DNA from: Nelumbo lutea
Taxonomy: Eukaryota; Streptophyta; Magnoliopsida; Proteales; Nelumbonaceae
Reading direction: 5' to 3'
Length of the DNA stretch: 64,000 bases
NCBI GenBank assembly: GCA_022828595.1
Contig: JAKGHH010000001.1
Location: forward strand, 119,734,999-119,798,998
Position 1 is the stretch's first letter, and each line of letters begins with the position of its first letter. Under the pieces are notes generated by a model, which had not been told where the DNA came from, ran no database searches, and saw nothing but the letters and a program-made list of their open reading frames with translations. Below, in pieces: positions 11,394 through 22,397 of the stretch. A program made the position numbers and the translations under genes.

Positions 11394-13390
11394 ATGATCG
11401 AAAGGTCATCCTAATTCTATTTACAGTCCCAGACTCAGTTTCAACCTTAGTGGCATCATCCAACTACAACGAAAAGAGTGACATGAACATTACTGGGGGG
11501 CAAGAGCAGCAGATAGTTTCTCCCCAAAGATCCTCGGTGACTATCGACCAGTTCACCATTCCCCTAACTGCCTCTGAGGTCCCATCACTATTTGTGCCAC
11601 ACACTACCCAACAGTTGAGTGTTCCACTCCCCCAGGTGAATGCCACATTCTCGGAGCCTTCTGTGATTCCCCCTGCGATTGGGCACTCCCAATTCAATAA
11701 CCTCATCCAGAGCATTCGAACAATGCATATCCAAATGCCGCAGATCCATCAGTTCCAGCAATTTCAATAGTATTATTTTTATCAACAATATCAGCAGCAG
11801 TTTCCAACACTACAACCAAGCCTGCAGACAAACCATCACCAAGGGCAAATCTAGAACCACAATCATCACTAGGCTTGCCAGAACGTCCGCCAGTCTCCCC
11901 CCCCATAGGGAGAGAACTTCGCAAGTACCGGTCCCTCCCTCGAGACAGACCCCACCATGGGGTGCAGTAGGCGACCGACATACTCCCCCTACTTCTCGAA
12001 GAGAGAGCTCGAGGGATAGGCCCGAACCTAGCCAGCCCGAGAGGCGCAGTCAATAGGTTTTTCATGTAGATCATCAGCTCGAGGCCCAAGGTGCGGGCTC
12101 AAAAAGAGACCCCTGGTTCCGCGTAATAGCCAGCATCGAGTGCATGACGAAGAGGAAGCAGCGAGGAGAATCTTTGAACCACTTCGCCCTACTATTTGGA
12201 GTAAGATCGAAGTACCTGACAACACAAAGGCCGGTAGTACAAATGTCACTCCACCAAAGAAGCAGCAACGACAACGTCACAGGACTCACCGTTCATCAAC
12301 AAGGAATGATCCACTTGCAAAGCCCAGCCATCCAGCAGATCAAGGTCAAGAAAGAGAGGAGGTGAGCTTAGTGGCCACAATGAAGCAGGGCGCAATTCGT
12401 GGATATGTTTACGGCCCACTTCATCAATAGTAAGAAGTACCCGAAGTCATAGGAGAGCCTTCTGAACGTGGTGCAGAGGGAAGGAGAGTCAATTCGGAGC
12501 TATATCAAGTGCTTCAATGAGACATGCCTATAGATTCCGGACCTTGACCCAGTAGTACATATTACCACAGCATGCAAAGGAATCACCCACAAAGAGTTCA
12601 CGTGGCATGTTGTGGCCAACAAGCCAAAGAACATCATCAAGTTTCTCCAATTGGCTGATCAGTTTATCAGCATTGAAGAAAAGATAAACTAGAAAACCAA
12701 CCACCAGGCAGGAGAAAAGAGGAAGAGAGAGGAAGAAGGAACGAACAACAAGGAAAGGAAAAAAGTAAGTCCCCGAGCTTGAGGAGTAAGTCCCGCTCTT
12801 GAAGTTACAAGTCGGGTCGGCATTCCAAGACCCCGCCAATGGAGAGAACGAATTATACTCCCCTGAACGCGAAAGCGAGGAGAGATCCTGATGGCCATCA
12901 AAGACTCCTCTATCGTCAGATGGCCACCCAGGCTCCGTGTAGACTCAATGACCAGGAACCTGAATGTATATTATCACTTTCATCGAGACCATGGTCACAA
13001 CACAGAAAACTGTATAAACCTCTGCAATGAGATCGAAGAACTAATCCGTCGTGGGTACTTGAAGAAGCACATTTTGCATGAGGAAAAAGAAAAGGGGAAT
13101 CGAACAGGAGATTGGAAAAAAGACGCTCCAGAGAGCAAAAGACAGAGTGAGCAACCACCTCGCCTGCTACCAAAAGAAAGACCAATACGCAGGGTGATTA
13201 ATATGATCACTAGGGGATCTATTGTAGCAGGGTGCATAGTAGCAGTTGGGAAAACGTCAATTCGTGAACTAAAGCATGAAGCAGAGAACCCATCCAAGCA
13301 ACCTCGGATCGAGCAACCAATCTACTTTACCGAGGACGATGCTTGTGGGTTTCAGTATCCTCATGATGATGCCTGGTCGTGAAGATGATT
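11394..13390 (+). pseudogene. Tat element 2 gag, decayed
   Basis: The N-terminal part (about 11480-11770) is glutamine- and proline-rich (PQIHQFQQFQ) and stops at 11768-11770. Frameshifted pieces continue through about 12140-12830, where a basic, glutamate-rich stretch remains (about 12660-12770). The zinc-knuckle region at 12969-13013 reads YYHFHRDHGHNTENC, with a tyrosine for the first cysteine, and is followed by NEIEELIRRGYLKKHI, typical of Tat gag. The capsid core is too broken to outline. The assignment rests on position and on the knuckle. Confidence 0.75.
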
Positions 13391-16300
13391 ATCAATGACT
13401 TTGAAGTAAAGCGGATCTTGGTGGACTCAAGCAGTTCAGCCGATATCATCTTCAAAGGAACTTTTGACAAGTTGCAGTTATAGCAGACCGATCTAAAACA
13501 AGAAGATGCCCCACTAGTGGGGTTCAGCGGAGAAAAAGACAGGCCTACAGGTCGCGTCACAGTACCAATGGAGGCGGACACGTGGTCGAATATTGTCCGT
13601 TTCAGGCACACATTCTTGGTGGTCACTACTCCATCCCCCTACAACGCACTCATAGGTCAGCCTACTATGCATGTTTTACGCACAATAGTGTCAACTTACT
13701 ATCTTACGATGAAGTTCCCAATAAATTACGGAGTGGGAGTAGTACGAGGCGACCAGCTCGAGTCCTAAAGGTGTTATGTGGCTGCCCTCAAAGGAAAGGC
13801 AAAATTGGCAGAAGACGTCGAATTAGAGCGACCAACAGACTACAGTGAGGAGCGAGCTACCCCAATGGAAGTGACGGTCCATATACCGGTGTCCGAGACT
13901 GAATCGACCAGGACTCTCCAGATCGGCGCACTAGTAAGTGAACTGCTCCGAACTCAGCTAGTAAGTTTTTACTTAACAATTTAGATGTTTTTGCCTGGTC
14001 CGTGGCAAAAATGCCCAGAATTGACCCTAGTGTCATAACTCACAAACTTAATGTGGAACCTCTAGTTAGGCTAATCAGACAAAGAAAATGCAACCTTGCC
14101 CCAGAATGGTGGAGGGTAGTCGATGAGGAGGTCGGGAAGCTCCTCGTTGTAGACTTCATCAAGGATGTCCACTACCCGAGCTGGGTTGCAAACCCAAGGC
14201 TAGTGAAGAAAGCCAACGGCAAGTGACGCATGTGCATCGACTACACCGAACTTAACAGAGCCTGCCCAAAGGATTGCTTCCTCCTGCTTAGAATTGACTG
14301 CAGGTAGACGCGACCTTAGGGCACGAGTTGCTGAGTTTCATGGATGCCTACTCCTGCTATAATCAAGTTATGATGGACACAACTGACCAAGACAAAACTG
14401 CTTTTGTAACCGAACTTGAGCTATACTGCTATAAAGTTATGCCCTTAGGTTTAAAAAATGCTAGGGCAACTTTCTAGTGACTTGTAAACAAAGTTTTCGA
14501 ACCTTTGATTGGCAATAAAGTGGAGTGTTATGTTGATGACATGATCATGAAGACCCAGTTCTCTAGATCTTTAATTAACAATTTAGATGTTGTTTTTCAA
14601 ATTTTAAGAAAACATAATATGAAATTAAATTCGAATAAGATTATCTTTGGAGTCACTTCGGGTATATTCTTAGGCTACATAGTCAACCAACGTGGTATCG
14701 AAGCCAACCAAAAAAAATAAAGGCAATCATAAATATGAGACCACCCCAGAAAATAAAAGAAGTCCAGGGGTTGACTGGCTGGGTAGCAGCCTTAAGTCGT
14801 TTCATGTCTAAGTCGGTAGGTCAGTGCCTCTCCCTTTTTAAAGCAATTAAAAAGAATGAGACTTTTGAATGGACTGAAGAATGCCAGCTCACGTTTGATG
14901 AGCTGAAAATGTATGTAAGTACAACCCCTATTTTAACCCTACTTGAGAAAGGAGATGTATTGAAGTTGTACCTCTCCGCGAGTGATGAGGTAGTCAGCTT
15001 GGTACTAATCAGAGATGTAGACCGGGTTCAACGACCCGTCTACTATGTAAGTAAAGTGCTGCAGGATGCAGAGACCAGATACCCCAACACCGAGAAATTG
15101 GCGTACGTGCTAGTGGTAGCAGCTCAGAAATTATGCACATACTTCTAAGCCCATACCATCGTCATCCTTATGGATATACCTTTGAGGCACATCCTACTTA
15201 AGGCCAAGGTGTTCGGAAGATTGACGAAGTGGTCCATCGAGCTTAGCAAATACGACATCCAGTTCAAGCCACGGCCAGCAATCAAAGTGCGTGTCTTGGC
15301 AGACTTCGTAGCAGAATGCACGTTTAGCACACCGGCCCCTGAACTGACTAAGCCCGCTCGCACATTGGAGGCATCAACCAGTGTAGCATCGGTCCCGGTC
15401 AGAGCAGTAACGATTTGGAACGAGGTGCCCTGGATCCTCCCTGTCAATGGCTTATCCAACCAGCGAGGAAGCGGTGTGGGGCTGATACTGTATGGCCCAA
15501 ACGAGGTGAAGCTGGAGTACACTCTCTGATTTGAATTCGAGGCATCGAACAACGAGGCAGAGTATGAGGTGCTAATTGCTAGACTCAACTTAGAAAAGGA
15601 CATGGGAATGAAGCACCTCATCATTTATAGTGACTCTCAACTGGTGGTTAACCAAGTCAATGGTGACTATGAAACTCATGACTTGACTATGGCAGCTTAC
15701 TTAACCAAAGTTAGAGAGATTCTACCAGGTTTTAGCTCTTGCTTAATTAGGCAAATTCCAAGGTCCAAGAATGCTGAGGTCGACACTTTATCATGACTAC
15801 CAAGCACGAGCGGCAACACTATGCGGACTGTGTACATAGAGGATCTACCTCGGCCTAGCATTCTCCAGGAGTAGAAGAGGTCACTCCTATGTTGCAAGTG
15901 GAACCGAGCTGGATTGACCCGCTCATTGATTATCTGCTCTATGGGACCCTATCTACAAAATGCAATGTAGCTAGGAGGGTAGAGCATCAATCACTAAGTA
16001 CGTCTTCATAGATGAACGACTATACAGGAGATCCTTTACGCTCCCCTACCTACATTGCCTGTGACCTACAAAAGTTGAGCTCGTACTTCGCAATATTCAT
16101 GAAGGTTTATGCGGAGGAAACTTGGGGGATAAGGCCCTTGCCCAAAAGGCATTAAGGCAGGGCTAGTACTGGCCCATAATGAAAGCGGATGCACTCGAAC
16201 TCGTCAAGAAATGCGATAGATGTCAGAGGCATGCCAACATCCCCCATCAACCTGCTACTGATTTGAAGTATCTTACTAGCCCGCGGCCCTTCGCGCAGTG

Positions 16301-17130
16301 GGGAATCGATGTCCTCAGTTCTTTTCCACCGGAAACTGGGCAGGGGAAGTTCTTAGTCGTGGCATTAGACTACTTCACGAAGTGGGTGGAAGCCGAACCA
16401 TTTGTAAGCATTACAACCCGAAATGTGCAAATTTTCTTTTGGAAAAATGTCATATACCATTTTGGACTGCCCAAAGTCTTGATTTTGAATAACGGAAAGC
16501 AATTTGAAGACATCAAAGTCCAAAACTAGTGTGTCGAGATGGGGATTCAACAGAACTTCACTTCGGTAGCACATCCACAAGCAAACGAGTAGGATGAAGT
16601 AACGAACAAGGCTATCCTCCGCGGACTGAAAGCTTGCCTTGCGCGAGCTAAGGGTTGTGGGTGGACGAGCTGCCCAGTGTTCTTTGGGCCTACCGGACTA
16701 CCATCAAGACCGCAACGAGTGAGACCCCCTTCAACCTGACATATGGTATAGAGGCGATGATCCCAGTAGAGATCGAAGTACCCACATTGCGACTTGAGGC
16801 TTATGATGAGGAATTAAATAATGACGAACTCCATATGAACCTAGACCTGATAGAGGAGGTGCAAAACCTGGCCTACATCCGGACTACGGCATACTAGCAG
16901 AGAGTAGCTTAGTACTATAATGCCCGTGTCAAGAAGCGGCAGTTTTGTGTCAGCGATCTAGTCCTCTGAAAAGTTATGGTACCTGAGCCCGGCGTGGGTA
17001 AGCTTGGACTGAAATAGAAGGTCCATACCATATAAGACATGTGTATGGGGAAGGCACGTATGAGCTCAAGAGTTTGGAAGGGAAGCAGGTACCTCGAGCA
17101 TGGAACATCGACTACCTAAGAAGGTTCTAC
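13391..17130 (+). pseudogene. Tat element 2 pol (PR-RT-RH-aRH-IN), decayed
   Basis: The protease (about 13391-13770) has DSSSSAD at 13424, where DSGSSAD is expected. RT runs from about 14002 to 14720, with TGA replacing a tryptophan codon at 14224-14226 and an intact YVDDM box at 14529-14543. RNase H is at 14735-15170. The archaeal-type RNase H (15410-15796) keeps NNEAEYE but has VNG for VDG and TGA stops at 15527-15529 and 15794-15796. The integrase zinc region and core lie at about 16179-16530 (CDRCQ, WGIDVLSSFP). In LNNGKQFE (codon 16488-16490) asparagine replaces the second catalytic aspartate. A TAG lies at 16590-16592 and the C-terminal part at 16655-17130. TAG at 16895-16897 matches the stop in element 1 at 5305-5307. 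Confidence 0.9.
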
Positions 17131-17466
17131 GTATGAGTCCACAACTCCAAGTATAAATTACTCCATGAGACCACCGAACCTGTAAAATAGATGACGAGTT
17201 GGAGAGAGGACTATGAGTCACTCCTAGAAGCCTAAGGGCAGTGGTGCCTAGCTGACAAGAGACCTCGTCATGATAGAAGTCCTAGTCACCTCCTCGGCAT
17301 AGGCAGCTTAAGACCCGGTCGCCTCTTCGGTACGGGCTCATTAAAACCCAGTCAATTTGGCATCGGCAAGGCAAAGTAACCCAGACACAGATAGGTCAGG
17401 CATGTACCCTATAATGTTTGTTCACCCTGGCGTACAATGACAATTAGATTATTTCCATTTGTGTCG

Positions 17467-17572
17467 AGCTTGCCAGCTCGGGAGTAATTTGCACTTAGAA
17501 AAATTTTACTCCTATTTGGTTTAGCTCGCTAGCTCGGGAGTAATCTATACTTAGAAAAATTTTGCATACAAA
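17467..17572 (+). repeat. Two-copy tandem duplication, about 56 bp
   Basis: The block agct..gctcgggagtaat..cacttagaaaaatttt occurs at 17467 and again at 17523. It lies in the 3' non-coding part of Tat element 2, beyond pol and just outside the antisense unit. Confidence 0.8.
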
Positions 17573-17723
17573 GAGTTTTGCAAGATACTTGTATTCCATT
17601 GATAAAGAACTTCGGGTACATAGTAAAAAAAAAACAAGGAAAGAGAAAAGATTACAATTGTCTAGCTGAGTTCGGAGGCTTGGAACATCAAGTATTACAA
17701 GGGGGAGTCCAAGAAAAGAGGCA

Positions 17724-19727
17724 TCAGTTAGTTTGGGGCTCCTCATCCTTAATAGAGACTTCAGCAAGAGGATCTATCTCCATATGGTCCTTGGCGGCAC
17801 TAGCCTCCTCTCCCTCGTCATCGAGTAAGTTGTCGTCACTCTCTGCCTCAGAGTCTGGATCTTTGGTGGCTTCAACGGCCATCTCCTTGGTGATCTTGGA
17901 TGTGGTGATGGCACTGAGGTTGAGGTGGGCAAATTCACGTCGGGTCAACCACCTACTAAGCTTTAACCCCTTGTGATAGCCTGCTGTCCTAGCCTCGACC
18001 AATCTTTTTTGAAGCTCCATCGAAGACTTATACTCCTCGACCGCCTTGACCTTGGCCTCCTCCATCGCCTGAAGCAAGATTTCAGTTTGTTCCTTCACGT
18101 GAGCCTCGAGGTTCTTGATCTCCCTCTTCAATGCCACCTTGCGCTCCTCGAGCTCCTTCTTCTCTATCATCAGTAGAGTCAGCAGCTCCTTCTTAGCTCG
18201 CGCATCATTCTTTAGCTGGTTGATCTCGTTGTGAGCTAACTTGATTTCGAAGTGGGCACTTCGAAAAGACTCCTCGACTTTGAGAGCTCGCTTGAAGTTC
18301 ACCTTGGACTGGTAGGCCAAGGCGTGGATAGAGGAGATCACCTGCCAAAAGAAGAAAACAGGTACCAGTATGCAGAAATATCTAAGTATAAGGCAACTCA
18401 AAGGCTAAGTTTAAGTACAAACCACCATACAATGTGTGGCCGCTCGGGCCCCAAGCTGAGCAACCGGCAAGTCAGCCTAATGAGCGTCCTCCTCGGTAAA
18501 CACCGCATCCTTGCTCTTGAGAAGCCAAACTTCAGAGTCAAAATGCTCCGGATTGAAGTATCGTTGCCCAAAGAGGTGACTATCATTGGAATGGGCTCTG
18601 AAGACGTGGTCTCCTCGGGTACACAGGGTGGAGTGGCCTTGCACGGGTCCTCCTCAACCAAATCAATTACGGGAGGCTATTCGGTGACGGGTGGGTGTTC
18701 GGGCATAGGAGTGACAACCTCGGTGGTGGTAGTCTCAGTCTGGAGGCTAGCCTTCTTGGAGGCCCTCTTCTTCTTCTTCCTCTTTTGCATGCTCCCGAAG
18801 AGCTCATTGGCAGGGATGTCACCCATGGCAACTGCGGCAAGTAACGAACTAAGTCAGATACAACACCGAAGTATGAGTGGTGACCTACCAAGAGGGCTTA
18901 GGCCGGCTTGCACGAGTTTCTCCTTGATCATGAAATTTTTGAACTTCAGGCTGAGCTTCGCCCAAGATCGGACCTCCTCCCTTGTCTCCAGGTCTAGTCT
19001 AACACCGAAGTCCTAGATGGGCTGCCATCCATTGAGTCGGGAAAGGCCACCCATCACTGTTGTGGACCACGAAGTAGTGCCTCTTCTAAGGCGGGACCTT
19101 GTTAGGGAGCTTGTGCAACGGCTTGTACTTAGGGCGAGGAGACAAATAGTAGCTTCGCCTGTGCTCGGGTAGAATGTAGGACGAGTTCTTCTTGATGGAA
19201 ACGATTGAAGAGAAAATATCGAGGTCTAGGGAATGATTGTAACCGTGGAAAAGAGAAATGGTACCTACAATTTTACAGATGGAGTTCGGGTGTAGCTGGT
19301 CTATGGCAATGTTAAAGAATTTAACGACTTTGACTATAAAAGGGTGGAGTGGAAGACACAGACTGGCTGCGAACTACTCCTCGAAAACCACAATCTCATT
19401 GTGACCATGATCCCAAGGAAAGTTGCCTAAGGGAATGCTATATACAAAGTCATTGGGGAGTCTATACCGATCTCGATGTGAGGTGGAGACTGATTTGCCA
19501 GAAGCTTCTTGCTCTCACCAGCGGACTCGCTGCTTCCATCTAGAAGACTATCTAAGCTAAGGCTAGATATGTTATTGGAAAGGACAATGGAATCAAAGAG
19601 CAAAGGAAGGTGGACTTACCAAAAAGAAGACGGAAGAAAGCGAGATGACCTCAGACCAGAAATAGCTGACACTGAACTAGGATACTTGAACGTGACCTCA
19701 AGGATTTTGGATTCGTAGATTTGTGGC
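17724..19727 (-). pseudogene. Antisense spliced gene relic inside Tat element 2 (Transposase_28-like plus coiled coil)
   Basis: Runs against the host element between pol and the 3' LTR. A four-exon model fits GT/AG sites: exon 1 about 19727-19620 (donor G/GTAAGT), exon 2 19539-18889, exon 3 18831-18423, exon 4 18341-17724; introns of 80, 57 and 81 bp. Exons 3 and 4 join in phase 0. Exon 2 encodes LPNDFVYSIPLGNFPWD, then LPLHPFIVKVVKFFNIAIDQL and WPFPTQW, resembling the plant 'putative gypsy-type transposon' domain (Pfam Transposase_28). Exon 3 carries a lysine-rich patch (QKRKKKRASKKA). Exon 4 is an open frame with a long charged coiled coil (EIKLAHNEINQLKNDARAKK, ELEERKVALKREIKNLEAHV) and an acidic tail. 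Stops at 19374-19376 and 19087-19089, one after the lysine-rich patch, and at least one frameshift make exons 2 and 3 dead. No initiator ATG could be set. Antisense extra ORFs downstream of pol are known in Tat elements. Confidence 0.7.
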
Positions 19728-19751
19728 GAAGAAAATGGGCCCTTAGGCCCC

Positions 19752-19759
19752 TATTTATA
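19752..19759 (-). promoter_or_regulatory. TATA box of the antisense unit
   Basis: The minus strand reads TTATAAATAGGGGCC, a canonical plant TATA box. It lies about 30 bp upstream of the inferred transcript start (about 19722-19730) and 130 bp upstream of the first splice donor. No comparable motif serves the plus strand here. Confidence 0.6.
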
Positions 19760-20316
19760 ACTAGTATATCCAGGAATCAACGGTCATATCAACATGATCC
19801 AACGGCTCCTAGGAAGACTGGTTGAATGCCATCCAAGGTTGAAATCAGTTTGGCGTGCGTTTTGATGTCCGCGGAGACTATAATTGGCTTGACGTTTGCA
19901 CATACCTCATACGTGATCTGGGTCACCTCTTGGTCGAGCCGAACGGTCGAATAGGTCCGGCCAACGATCTGCCCTCCACATCACCTAGGCTCGTCATGAA
20001 CTCCCCGTGCTGGATCAGGGCCCCTGGCACGAGGAGTATTGATGAGGGATAATTTTGCACGACCTAGTAAGTAAAGGTCACGTGGACGCGATCTGCCTGT
20101 AGAATGACAACTTAGCAAGGGGAATCTAGATAGCAGTTTACAGAGTTCGGATGTTCGGCCACCTCGGCATAATGCCACCCTGCATAAAGTCACCTCGGCA
20201 TAAGGTCAACTTGTTATAGAGTGACCTCAACACCTAATCAAGTTCGGGGCCCAGGAATCGAAGTGACACGTAATCGATTCTAGAAGCTTCCCAGCAGACT
20301 CCGAATATTACGGGAT

Positions 20317-20716
20317 CACGCCGTGTAACAGAAGGCCTTATCCTCTCCCCGCCCGAATCAGGTGGCAACGATAAGCTTCATTGATTGATACGTTGCTCCC
20401 CAACTAAAACGAAAACGGATCTCATCCATTCAGGCCGCAAATCCCGAAACCGTTCGGGAGATCCATGATAGCTCAGTTATATAAAGGCATCAATCCCTCC
20501 AGGATCCAAGTACGTGCGATTACTTACATTCAAGCTCTCTAGCACTCAGACTTTAGCTCACAACTACAACAAGAATACTGACTTAAGCATCAGAGCGACC
20601 TCCCCGGCTCATCCACCCCGGTCACTCTGATCTCCATTTTGCAGTTTGATCCAACTCACCACGCGAATACATCTAAGCAACCCTCCAACTAGGAGCTTCC
20701 AGATCGCTCATCATCA
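20317..20716 (+). repeat. 3' LTR of Tat element 2
   Basis: Homologous to 10971-11373 and ends in catcatca. Upstream, at about 20130-20310, are repeated cctcggcata motifs and a purine-rich aaggggaa (20116-20123) that could be the polypurine tract. If so, this LTR starts near 20136 and the 5' copy is truncated. The sequence does not settle this. Confidence 0.8.
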
Positions 20717-22397
20717 GCCATCACCCTGAACTTTGGATAGTGTCACAATCCCTCTAGAGTTTCATTTGCAACAGCGACCCACTCTTAACTTTCAGACTTC
20801 AAGTGCTTTCTTGCCCCGGCCAAAGACAAAAAAAAAGGAAAGATTCCAACACTTTGACTTTGCTGTTTGATGGCGAAGGCAAAATTACTAAAATGTAAAA
20901 TGCCCATTCAATGTTGGATGAGTTGGGAGAAGAAAATATAAAAAAAATAAAATAAAATAGGCATGCTTTAAATATGGTATCTCTTGTTGTATATCTAGTT
21001 ATTTTGCATTTTTTATTTTTTTATATATTTGTCTCTTTAATTGTATTTTCTGTCATTTTTTAATTTTTCTTTATTTTGTTGTTTTACTCTTTTTTTTTTC
21101 ATTTTTATTGTATTTCTTGTACTTTCTACAATTCCCCACTTTTTCTTTATTCTTTTTTGCAAAATGGTCTAATAAAATGAATTAGGGCTTGCAAGTTTTT
21201 TTTTTTTTTTGGTGTTCGGGTTTGCAAGTGCACGACTTAAAGAATTTCAACATGGTTTTAGGTTAGGGTTTGGGACCATTGAAAATTTAACAAACTCCCC
21301 ACCCAACCTGGCCCAAAATTGCACCCCTAAATCTAACCCTGATTGGCTACTTGAATCCTATTCTGCGATTGTCATATTCAATTATTCATCATAGCACTTA
21401 AACCATTTCTTACTACTTCCTTGCAAATGATTTTTGGTTTAGAGGCCGTTTTTTTTTTTTTTGGCTAACCCTTTGTTGGAATAGAAACTTGAATTAAAGA
21501 TTAATCCGATGAATAATAGTGCTATAATTTTAAAATCACCCATTTTTAGTTTGCTAGCACCACACAACAAAATCACCCATTTTTAGTTTGTTGGCATAGA
21601 GACTTGAATTAAAGATTAATCGGATGAATAATAGTGCTCACATTGTCCTCACAACCATTTACAACTATGTATTGAGAATATTTTTGTACTTATACATTTT
21701 ATTCATGAAGAAATATTCCTAATATGGTTTTAAAAAATAACTCGGAAATGGAATTGTTCTGGCCACCGGTTTTCGGGTTCACAATTCGACCATCCAATTT
21801 AAACGGATGGCCCATTCTAACAGAAAAAAAACAACAAAAACCATTAAACAGGTCAATAGTTCAATCACATAAATTAACGAGTCTTAACTGATTCAACGGT
21901 TTTTGGACAGGGACTGAATTTGAGGTAAAACAGAACCAACGAACTGAACAGTTCATAGGCCAAACGGTCCAACTTTTTGAATCAACAGCACTTCGAAAAC
22001 CATGATTCTCAATGCATAATTTGGCTACGAGAATGGTGTAAACAAGGTCTTATCAGAACTGAATCCGATCTCATACGCAACAGGGTACCTAGATAAGATA
22101 TGAATTATAGTCAAATTGGGATCTAATTCATTTTAGATTTTAAAAGAAATGATGACAAGCTCAATAGTGGTCAAAACCCAGCAAACAAACGAGTTACTTT
22201 CGTTCAAGAAGTTCGAATCAATAACAATCTGCTGGTGTGAACGGCGGATATGAAATATGTAAACCAAAGGTCAAACCTGAGAAGCCCTAAAATACATTTA
22301 TAAGACTAAAACTCTTTTCCCTCCACATGATTCAATCAATCTCCACATTTGTCTATCTAGTTCTAGCTTCTAAGCCATGACTATTGACTTTCCGCCA
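20717..22397. other. Intergenic; local duplications and one MITE
   Basis: AT-rich with poly-T runs and no coding sequence. At 21487-21639 the block acttgaattaaagattaatc plus gatgaataatagtgct occurs twice, 115 bp apart, with a doubled aaaatcacccatttttagtt between. The stretch ends at the stop of the dehydrogenase gene on the minus strand. Confidence 0.6.
21724..22004. mobile_element. Mutator-type MITE, worn copy
   Basis: Begins atggttttaaaa and ends cgaaaaccat, with the internal ggatggcccattctaac motif and paired ggtcaa/ttgaac blocks shared with the copies at 48812, 56352, 57874 and 59367. The clearer copies give a 9-10 bp target duplication; none is visible here. Confidence 0.65.

Larger units (their letters stand above)
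10971..20716 (+). mobile_element. Tat-lineage Ty3/gypsy retrotransposon with both LTRs and an antisense gene (element 2)
   Basis: Two direct repeats of about 400 bp (10971-11373 and 20317-20716) bracket, in order, the primer-binding site, gag, PR, RT, RNase H, archaeal RNase H, integrase, a 3' non-coding part with a small tandem duplication, and an antisense spliced unit (about 19727-17724). By eye the LTRs differ at roughly one site in eight over their first 100 bases, mostly by transitions, so the insertion is old. GCCAT occurs at 20717-20721 right after the 3' LTR and at 10959-10963 just before the 5' LTR. It may be the 5-bp target duplication, in which case the LTR starts a few bases before 10971. 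Confidence 0.85.

Noticed and set aside
18252..19016. 254-codon plus-strand frame in Tat element 2
   Set aside because: It overlaps exons 2, 3 and 4 of the antisense unit, whose minus-strand reading has splice sites and domain similarity. The plus frame has no recognisable motif.
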